Assembly: GCF_026151205.1 (NCBI RefSeq)
Contig: NC_087074.1
Location: 18,799,240 to 18,863,239 of the forward strand
Direction of reading: 5' to 3'
Source: Bolinopsis microptera
Taxonomy: Eukaryota > Ctenophora > Tentaculata > Lobata > Bolinopsidae
Length of the DNA stretch: 64,000 bases
Shown here: one piece after another, positions 57,543-64,000 of the stretch
How positions within the stretch are numbered: the first letter of the stretch is position 1
Layout of the letters: each line of letters opens with the position of its first letter
The notes under the pieces: generated by a model
Told to the model about the DNA's origin: nothing
Seen by the model: only the letters and a program-made list of their open reading frames with translations
The model's database searches: none
Translations under genes and position numbers: made by a program

Positions 57543-58457
57543 ATGCCACGAGATGTAAAGATAGAGCATGTTCTGAAATTGGGAGATTTGATCGGAACGG
57601 GTCCTCTGAAAACCAAAGTTTACAAGGGAACTTACGGTGTGAGCTCAAAAATATTCGAAAGCTCCAAGAACACTACTAAAAGAAAGCCGAAGGAAGTTCT
57701 GATAAAAGTTATAAAATCAAAAATTCTGTCAAACTCAATCGACTGGGAGACGTTGCAGACTCTAAACCATCCCAATATTTCTACATATATTGTCGTTCAG
57801 GAGGCAGGTTTATTCGACCCGGTCACGTATGTGGTACAAGACCAGTATTTAAACACCTTGGTGGAGTTTGCGGAGAGAACAGGCGACATGATGGCATCCT
57901 CTGTTAAGAGAGCTGTTAAACATATATCAAGTGGCCTGCAGTACCTTCACAGGAATACCCCCACGCCCATTATACACAAGAACTTGAAACCCTCCAATGT
58001 TCTGGTGAAATGTCCGCTGTTGAACCCTAGTGGATTTGTCTTGACGGACTTTTGGTACAGTGAGCAAACTGGCATCCCTCCGACAACGTCAATGCGCGAT
58101 TTGTCGTGTAAAAACCATGGAATGGATTGTCACGACATCGTCTGTTGGATGGCACCAGAACTTGTAGCAAATAAACAAGCTCAACCTACCCCTATGATGG
58201 ACACGTTCTCTTTTGGTTTAACTTTAAAATATTTACTATCTTCCTCGGATGAGCTGCCGTTTGATGAGTTGGAGGAAATATTGTTCCAGCAACTTGTAGA
58301 GGAGATGATTGAGGAGGAACCGTCCTACAGAATTACTTGTGATGGAGTAGAAAACCATCCACTTCTGGCAATTAATCCCTCGGGGAACGCCAGTGAAAAC
58401 GAGAGGCAAGGATTGGTTACATCAAGAAATCATACGACGAATAGTAACCATGGATGA
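57543..58457 (+). CDS. IRE1/RNase L-like pseudokinase
   Basis: 304 residues from ATG 57543. The kinase fold can be followed: glycine loop LIGTGPLKTKVYKG, ATP-site Lys in VLIKVIK (about 56), catalytic loop HKNLKPSNVLV (about 146), metal loop LTDFWYS (about 169), and CWMAPELV in the place of the APE motif. HRD has become HKN, losing the catalytic Asp, and DFG has become DFW. It should therefore not phosphorylate, though nucleotide binding is possible. The order and the following ORF fit the kinase-KEN pair of IRE1 and RNase L, whose kinase part acts mainly as a nucleotide-gated dimeriser. There is no sensor, ankyrin or membrane segment in front. The frame ends at TGA 58455-58457, inside ATGGATGA, where the next ORF begins. 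I see no sign of introns. Confidence 0.7.
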   Translation: MPRDVKIEHVLKLGDLIGTGPLKTKVYKGTYGVSSKIFESSKNTTKRKPKEVLIKVIKSKILSNSIDWETLQTLNHPNISTYIVVQEAGLFDPVTYVVQDQYLNTLVEFAERTGDMMASSVKRAVKHISSGLQYLHRNTPTPIIHKNLKPSNVLVKCPLLNPSGFVLTDFWYSEQTGIPPTTSMRDLSCKNHGMDCHDIVCWMAPELVANKQAQPTPMMDTFSFGLTLKYLLSSSDELPFDELEEILFQQLVEEMIEEEPSYRITCDGVENHPLLAINPSGNASENERQGLVTSRNHTTNSNHG

Positions 58458-58896
58458 GGATAAAAACAGAAATGTAAGCGAACAAGTTGAAAAAGTAACG
58501 CATCTGTTGGCAAGCGAGGTGTTTCCTTGGGGCGGTGAGAATATTGAGGATTCATTTAGCCGACGAATTTATCTACAACTGAACCTCTGTGCAGAGAAGC
58601 CGTATAATCCGGATTCGTTTATGGACTTATTGAGGCTCGTCAAGGACAGTAAGGAATTACTTACCCCTGGAGAGCTTGAATTTAACAGATTGCGACAGGA
58701 AATAGCTGAAGACGCGCTCAGCAAAAGTTTCCCTTTTATCATTCCCCTAATTTACATAAGCATGTCAACACTTGAATCAGTGAAGGAGCAGACCTCCAAG
58801 GATAAGTATAAGAGTCATCGCTATTCCATAGCATCGGTTCACTATCCTTCAATCGAGAGGAAAAATAAACGCAATAAAGCTATGATTCACGAGTGA
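58450..58896 (+). CDS. KEN-like (IRE1/RNase L RNase-fold) ORF, probably degenerate
   Basis: The frame is open from 58393, overlapping the pseudokinase by 65 nt. The first ATG is 58450, in a strong context, overlapping the upstream TGA as ATGGATGA. The product from that ATG is 148 residues. The segment PDSFMDLLRLVKDSKELL and the later LSKSFPFIIPLIYISM align with the KEN domain (xSVxDLLRxxRNKxxHxxEL and SRFPxLLxHxYxxM). The Tyr and Met are kept, but the conserved Arg and the His of the RNase site are replaced, so RNase activity is unlikely. It could be made by re-initiation, by +1 frameshift as a fusion with the pseudokinase, or be the tail of a frameshifted pseudogene. The absence of stops in both halves argues against old decay. 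Confidence 0.55.
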   Translation: MDEDKNRNVSEQVEKVTHLLASEVFPWGGENIEDSFSRRIYLQLNLCAEKPYNPDSFMDLLRLVKDSKELLTPGELEFNRLRQEIAEDALSKSFPFIIPLIYISMSTLESVKEQTSKDKYKSHRYSIASVHYPSIERKNKRNKAMIHE

Positions 58897-59642
58897 TAGT
58901 CGTGAGCCGACCAAATGTTAAAGGAGAATTAACTCAATCTTAAGAAATTTAAATGAATCTAGTAGAGATTAAACTTTTGGCGGACTGTTTCTAAGTTGGC
59001 CATTGAACACGATGGAACTAAGTCAGACTGTGTCAAACGATTTTATCATTTACGCTAATTCAATCTACCTCGTTATTAGCTGAGGATGAATTCGATTTGA
59101 AACACTTCGAAAGTAAACACCCCCACAGATTGGATTACCATTTTCAAGATTCCAGTGCATGCTAAGTGTTTACGGGAACTGCACACGTACTGACAGATCA
59201 GTTCCCTGGAATGTAGCTCCCTCTCACCCTCAAAGGATTGCGCCCAATTATTCCATATTTGGGTACCACCGAGCTTAATAACACACTCCACAGATTCAGT
59301 TGATTTGGTTATATTACCCTTTATATTTCTGTTCCTAATATTAGTGTTCCGTGTTTTCTTAACGTTTGGTAGCCACTAGCCCCGCGTTTTCTCTGGTTTA
59401 CATTCTGCCCTGATCCTTTCTTCAATCTTGATGGATGCACAAACACAGTCTTCTCCAACTTTAAAGGAGCAGTTTGGCATAAAACCTAGCGCTGATTGAT
59501 CGTATGCGAGTTCTATACTCTATGGTGATTGTATAAATATAGGATTATCCATTTTTCTTCAACTTCCATTTTTCTCATATTACTCGACTCGAAAGTATTA
59601 ATATAGTTTTTGCGTATCTGCCGCTGGATAAACCCCCTAGAG
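58897..59642. other. Non-coding region
   Basis: I see no gene. The 71-codon - strand frame at 59076-59291 has no recognisable motif. Confidence 0.35.
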
Positions 59643-59736
59643 GCTAGACCCTAACTAGACCCTAACTAGACCCTAACTAGACCCTAACTAGACCCTAACT
59701 AGACCCTAACTAGACCCTAACTAGACCCTAACTAGA
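59643..59736. repeat. 11-bp minisatellite, TAGACCCTAAC
   Basis: Eight copies of an 11-bp unit that embeds CCCTAA but is not a telomere repeat. Its end overlaps the CTAGACGGCACG arm of the next inverted repeat. Confidence 0.92.
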
Positions 59737-59877
59737 CGGCACGTAACGCGTCACGTTATCGATTACAAGATGCGTTACGTGCCGTCTAGCTAGGACGAAA
59801 GAAGAAGAAAGTGACGTCTAACTAGACCGAAGACTCCATCTCGTAATCGATAACATGACGCGTTTCGTGCTGTCTAG
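59732..59877. repeat. Compound inverted repeat (three arms)
   Basis: CTAGACGGCACGTAACGC at 59732-59749 is exactly inverted at 59772-59789. A longer 41-nt version, 59732-59772, is inverted with about four changes at 59837-59877. Two alternative stem-loops therefore share the left arm. It looks like an ancient small inverted-repeat element whose right end has been duplicated. Confidence 0.85.
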
Positions 59878-60438
59878 CTGGGGTCTTATATATATTAGTC
59901 TTGTGTATTATAACAATAATGTAACATTGTAACTTTAGAGAACTAGAAGAACTCATCATTTAATCATTATGTCATAAAAGTTAAAACTAGAATATTCAAC
60001 ATTTTGCGTCATCATTATATCGTTAATACATATTTTCTTCATAATCGTGTTTAGTTCTAAGATGAAATTTGCTGTTTCTGAGAAATTCCTTTCAGGTAGA
60101 GTGTGTGTAGTCATGTATATGTTATAGAGTATAGTATACACTGTATAGAGTAGTAGGGAGAATTAAGTGAAGTATGAGATATGCGTTAACATCTATTAAT
60201 GAGTTTTTCTCAGATTCGAAACAATGAACACCAATCCTAAATTCTGAGTTTTTCAATCCGTTTGATGTAATTTGATAAATCTGTAATCTGTATGATTTGC
60301 GATAACATCAATAAATTTGGGTAAAACAGTAACATCCCAACAGGAGTATTGAATGAACAGAACCCTTGTAGCTTCTGAAGAATTCCGGTGAACTCGTCTC
60401 CATCATTACACAAAGATCTTACAAAACATGAAACAGAG
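59878..60438. other. Upstream region of the zinc-finger gene
   Basis: AT-rich, no gene seen. The zinc-finger frame is open from 60388, but the first in-frame ATG is 60439. Confidence 0.4.
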
Positions 60439-61572
60439 ATGAATGTGACAGAAGTTGTTGGATCAGATATAATTGTGACTGAGATTAATGGAACACATTT
60501 GAAGGGAACTGAGAAGATTAACATCGAAAATGCTCAGGTAAAGACGGAGGTGATTGAAAAAGCAGAGCTCGTACCAATGAAACAAGAGTCAGATGATGAA
60601 ACAACAGATTTTGTGTGTCCAATTTGCACGATGTGGTTATCTTCTGACGAAACTTTCATAGCTCATGTTAGAAATCATCACATGTCAAACACTGTGGCCG
60701 TTCAAACGAGGTTTCAAGCTAAACAGAAGCGGAGAGAGTTACCAGGACGACCACAATTCCAGGCCCTCCTCTGCCCAATGTGCACGGAAAGCCTTACATC
60801 TCAGGAAGAATTTTTAGAGCACATTGAAGAACACGAACGACTCACAACTGATCACAATCTTTATCAATGTTCAGAATGTTCTTACACCTCCTCCGTTCGG
60901 AATCATCTAGACATGCACTACAACAGGAGACATGAGAAAAAGACACTGAAATGTTCAGAATGTCCGTACAAAACCTCAGTTAAATACGACTTAGCTAAGC
61001 ACCGTCAGAGGCACTCCCAAGCTGGTTCATTCAAATGTACCACGTGCTCTTTTGCTACCTTCAGAAAAGATAATCTGGTAAACCATCTTAGAAGGCACAC
61101 GGGTGAACGACCTTTCAAATGTACTGAGTGCACGCACGCTACAACCACAAAACAATTACTCAAAAGGCACATGAAGCACCATACTGAAGAGGAAAAGGGT
61201 TTTCACTGTGAACACTGCACCTACGCTGCCTACACTGAAAGGGAAGTAAGAAGGCACGAGCTGCTGCACTTGAAAGAGAGGCCCTTTAAATGTTCAGAGT
61301 GCCCAGTTGCTTTCCACTACAGTGGTGGTCTTGCACGACACAAGAAAACTCACACCGGTGAAAAGCCTTATTCATGCCTGGATTGCGAGTATACCTCCGC
61401 AAGCAATTACAACCTCAAGGTTCATCAGAGAATTCATACTGGAGACAAGCCCTTCAAATGCAAATACTGCCAGTACGCCGCAACTCAGAAGCATGCAGTC
61501 CGACAGCATCAGAGAAACCGACACGGGGAGGAGGAAGCAAATGAAGCAGTTTTAGTTGAGTTGCTGATTTAA
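60439..61572 (+). CDS. C2H2 zinc-finger protein, ten fingers
   Basis: 377 residues, intronless in this stretch. After an acidic start of about 60 residues come ten C2H2 fingers to about residue 365. Two divergent fingers (CPICTMWLSSDETFIAHVRNHH, CPMCTESLTS...) are followed by an almost regular array (YQCSECSYTS..., FKCTTCSFAT..., FKCTECTHAT..., FHCEHCTYAA..., FKCSECPVAF..., YSCLDCEYTS..., FKCKYCQYAA...). Linkers are TGE(R/K)PF/Y in only some places (HTGERPF, HTGEKPY, HTGDKPF). The CxxCxY(A/T) pattern with hydrophobic residues resembles REST/ZFY/CTCF-like polydactyl proteins. No KRAB, BTB or SCAN domain is visible. It is a nuclear DNA-binding regulator, with targets unknown. The ATG at 60439 is the first in frame; upstream exons are possible. 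An AATAAA lies near 61820. Confidence 0.85.
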   Translation: MNVTEVVGSDIIVTEINGTHLKGTEKINIENAQVKTEVIEKAELVPMKQESDDETTDFVCPICTMWLSSDETFIAHVRNHHMSNTVAVQTRFQAKQKRRELPGRPQFQALLCPMCTESLTSQEEFLEHIEEHERLTTDHNLYQCSECSYTSSVRNHLDMHYNRRHEKKTLKCSECPYKTSVKYDLAKHRQRHSQAGSFKCTTCSFATFRKDNLVNHLRRHTGERPFKCTECTHATTTKQLLKRHMKHHTEEEKGFHCEHCTYAAYTEREVRRHELLHLKERPFKCSECPVAFHYSGGLARHKKTHTGEKPYSCLDCEYTSASNYNLKVHQRIHTGDKPFKCKYCQYAATQKHAVRQHQRNRHGEEEANEAVLVELLI

Positions 61573-61900
61573 AATAACCAATGTTAATTGCGACTCAAGA
61601 GTAATGCATCTGCAAATTACAAAAATTTTTGATATTTTTAATGACCCTCATTTCAAAATGAGAGTCACTAAGTTTTTAAACAATTTTTAACGGTGTATTA
61701 ATTTATGAACAGTAGTTAACCTGGCCCTCATTTTGTGTGTTTTACCCCATACTTTCTGTGTTTTACCCCGTCTACGACCCAAACCTAAATTTTGTTACAT
61801 ACAATACTTTAATTTGATAAAATAAATGATATCCCGTATAATAGTTTAATGTGGAAGATTAAATATTTGAAAATATTACACGGACAACCACTTAACTCAT
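61573..61900. other. Intergenic region between converging genes
   Basis: Contains an inverted pair, GACCCTCATTTCAAAATGAGAGTC (61642), a small hairpin. The zinc-finger gene (+) and the GPCR (-) converge here. Confidence 0.5.
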
Positions 61901-62878
61901 TTAAAAACTTTCTGAACGCCCAAAACTAGGAAAACGTGTCAAACGCTGGTAATGATAATACAATGCCCTCCTTACGAATAACCTAAAACTAGTTATAGAA
62001 CCATAATAAATAAATATATTAGATATCCCATTAACGAGAGTAACATTAAACACAAACTTATAAACTGTAACATCAAAGAAACGTTGCGCTGCTGGCGACA
62101 TGAAAGTCAGATAAGTTCCGTTATTCAGATTAAATGTCACGTACAGCGCCACGGGAAGGAAAGCAATAAGGTAGACTGAGCCTACGTAGAGTGCAGTTAC
62201 AATGCCCTGTCTATTAACCCTCCCAGTGGCTTTCTTTACCACGCTCAACAGAGCTACGGTGGTGCAAAGCACCAGAAGGTTGGGGATTATAATGAATATA
62301 AAACCTTTGACGGGTAATAACCACTTCATTATGGGGGCTGTAGCTGAGAAGCAGCACTTGTAAGTCTTGTAGTTAAAGTAGAAGCTTTGTTTGTCCACTA
62401 TGATATTTGTGATGGGAGAAACAGCAGAGAGGAGCCAGATAGAAATACTGATCCGATGTCCAGATCTAGTGGTTCGTCCGATGGAATGTAGAGGGTAGAG
62501 AAGAGAAAGGAGCTTGCTGATGTGCATGGCACATACCAGTAGGATACCAGAGATAGCACACAAATTACCAAGGCTAGCAAACATGCTGCACAGGAATGTG
62601 CCATACGGCCACTTGTCCCAGATAAGGGACACGAGGGTTGGATGCACTGCAAAAACTGCCAGCAGAATGTCACTAACAGCAATGTTCTTGATGAGGAGGA
62701 CGCTGACTCTGTCCAGTCTGATGGCTCTGTAACGGATTGTGGAGAGAAGGATGATAGAGTTCCCTGCTAGGTTCATCACAAGGACGAGGACACACCATCC
62801 GATCAAGATATACCGTTCTGCTTTTGTCTTTTCTTCGTACTCTAGGAGGTCTAAAGCAGACGAGTTTTTGGAAATCAT
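61901..62878 (-). CDS. Class A (rhodopsin-like) G protein-coupled receptor
   Basis: 325 residues with seven hydrophobic segments. TM1 has LAGNSIILL. TM2 has the conserved Asp (IAVSDILLAV). TM3 starts FLCSMFA, with an extracellular Cys pairing to YKCCFSA in ECL2. The end of TM3 reads HISKLLSLLYPL, with no DRY. TM6 holds IAFLPVALYV. TM7 reads NGISNIFIYY instead of NPxxY. The cytoplasmic tail is short and basic. The ATG follows an acceptor-like ACCCCATAG, so exon 1 may lie upstream (see 63079-63394). Plasma-membrane receptor; ligand unknown. The weak DRY and NPxxY are as seen in many lineage-specific receptors of early-branching animals (inference). Confidence 0.85.
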   Translation of the reverse strand: MISKNSSALDLLEYEEKTKAERYILIGWCVLVLVMNLAGNSIILLSTIRYRAIRLDRVSVLLIKNIAVSDILLAVFAVHPTLVSLIWDKWPYGTFLCSMFASLGNLCAISGILLVCAMHISKLLSLLYPLHSIGRTTRSGHRISISIWLLSAVSPITNIIVDKQSFYFNYKTYKCCFSATAPIMKWLLPVKGFIFIIIPNLLVLCTTVALLSVVKKATGRVNRQGIVTALYVGSVYLIAFLPVALYVTFNLNNGTYLTFMSPAAQRFFDVTVYKFVFNVTLVNGISNIFIYYGSITSFRLFVRRALYYHYQRLTRFPSFGRSESF

Positions 62879-63069
62879 CTATGGGGTTGTGAAAAGTGAA
62901 AATAGAGAAGAGAGAGTTTGCCATCTTATGCATGTTATAATATTAATCATGAGCATTCTTAAAAGATGGTTAATTTAGCATTAAAGATTCTAACTAGCAA
63001 TTCTGTATCATGTTCTTGAAAAAAATATATTCAGCGGCATTTCTGGAAGTTGACGTATTGATTGGACTA

Positions 63070-63394
63070 TTAAAATACGTTGATGACAATAGTCCTATTA
63101 ATTACGGAGTTGAACTCGTAAGCCCGGAAGGTAAATGGCCGCTCAAGTACTCGTGAAATGACCCTAAATGAGCCTGAAAACGTCACGGAACACTCAGACA
63201 TGTCAAAAGCTCTGTTCCCAAACCTCATACGGTTATTCCCTATGTTGTAAGGACAACTACAGACAATATTATTATTGACAAGTGACAGCGATTTAGGGTT
63301 ATGATGGTTAATGCAGCTGTAACATGATTGGTAAATTGCAGTCACGAGTTTTGGTACGCCTCCAGATTTGTAGGTACGTAAGAAAACCAGCAGC
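63070..63394 (-). CDS. Candidate upstream Cys-rich exon of the GPCR gene
   Basis: On the - strand, after CCTTTTAG, an open frame reads TAIYQSCYSCINHH, then NNIVCSCPYNIGNN and DMSECSVTF, with five Cys. It closes at TAA 63072-63070. A donor (ATCAAC|GTATTT at 63078) in phase 0 would join it across a 200-bp intron to the GPCR ATG exon (62878), also phase 0. It would then be the extracellular N-terminus of the receptor. Without splicing it is an isolated short ORF. Confidence 0.4.
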
Positions 63395-64000
63395 CTAAAA
63401 GGTTTTATTGATCATATCAATAAAAGGTGGTAAATCTAAACTTTTGTTATCTAAAATTTATTAAAGGTGGTTATTTAACATTTGATGTACTCAGATATTA
63501 AATGATGAAGCTATAATTATAATTTATTGTATTAATTGTACTAATAAAAGTCAAACAACGAACGTATTTTCGTTGAAATTACGGTTAAAAATAAAATCAG
63601 CAGCTGAAAAACATCACTACCAGTCAGTGAAATATTACTCACTGTTATAAATATAATTAAACTATGATATAATTGATACATATTATGTACTGTTTTTCAC
63701 TGCATCAAAAATCTGGACCAAGATGCACACCAATGCACCAATGCACCACCGCACGGTGTACCGATGAATCAAAAAATATAGAATCAGTATTGAATATGTA
63801 TCAGACAGATCCCACAGTTTTTGTTTATTTAGATTACGCCAACTATAACTCAAGAGTATAGTTACTATTAAGTTCAAATAATTGAATATGTATAATCAAA
63901 TACAAAAAATGCTTAATATTCAATTTGTATAGGCACAGTATTGAATATACATCGGACAGATCCCACAGTTTTAGATTACGCCTACTGACTACTGACTACT
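63395..64000. other. Non-coding AT-rich end with a short duplication
   Basis: A segment TATTGAATATGTATCAGACA...CCCACAGTTTTTG at about 63787 recurs with changes at about 63941 (GTATTGAATATACATCGGAC). The window ends in a GACTACT repeat. No gene. Confidence 0.5.

Noticed and set aside
59643-59736. Telomere-like CCCTAA array
   Set aside because: The unit is 11 bp (TAGACCCTAAC), not the 6-bp telomere repeat.
1-64000. tRNA, rRNA or CRISPR arrays
   Set aside because: I looked for B-box-like GGTTCRA strings and regular spacer arrays; none had a supporting cloverleaf or repeat-spacer plan.

Overview
The window is a piece of an intron-bearing animal nuclear genome. GT-AG introns split an intersectin gene, the intergenic DNA is AT-rich with many minisatellites, and there are two kinds of LINE retrotransposon. 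The two rhodopsin-type receptors lack a DRY motif and remind me of cnidarian or other early-branching animal receptors. That placement is a hunch from protein style, not a proof. I see no bacterial operons, no CRISPR array, and no tRNA or rRNA gene I would defend.

Layout from left to right. 1-3 kb is non-coding, with a short CRE/E-box repeat. 3.06-4.76 kb is a Ser-rich basic protein of unknown family that carries four copies of an NVAVxVNTP motif. 4.8-15.7 kb has no gene I can support. It holds a 537-bp direct duplication, a perfect 144-bp-arm inverted repeat and two minisatellites. 15.75-16.83 kb is an intact class A GPCR. 16.8-25 kb is non-coding, with a LINE 3' remnant and a nested minisatellite. 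25.05-38.17 kb is an intersectin-like gene (SH3, then DH, PH and C2) spread over about ten exons. 38-44 kb is repeat-rich, with two relatives of a CpG-rich element. 44.8-46.8 kb has orphan exon candidates on both strands. 47.1-52.1 kb is a near-complete R2/R4-type LINE (+ strand) with a restriction-like endonuclease and a possible HDV-like ribozyme at its 5' end. 52.15-57.4 kb is an APE-type CR1/L2-like LINE (- strand) lying tail to tail with it, with both ORFs open. 57.54-58.90 kb is a degenerate IRE1/RNase L-like pseudokinase plus KEN-like domain in two overlapping frames. 60.4-61.6 kb is a ten-finger C2H2 protein. 61.9-63.4 kb is a second GPCR (- strand) with a possible upstream Cys-rich exon.

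The host genes do not form one pathway. They cover endocytosis and Rho signalling (intersectin), receptors, a zinc-finger regulator and an IRE1-like degenerate protein. The most interesting signals are the ribozyme-like pseudoknot and the repeated 3' hairpins of the R2/R4-type LINE, the doubly degenerate IRE1-like pair joined by an ATGGATGA overlap, the NVAVxVNTP repeat protein, the perfect inverted repeat at 9.1-9.5 kb, and a strong excess of CACGTG sites across the window. All homology calls come from reading motifs; no database search was run.
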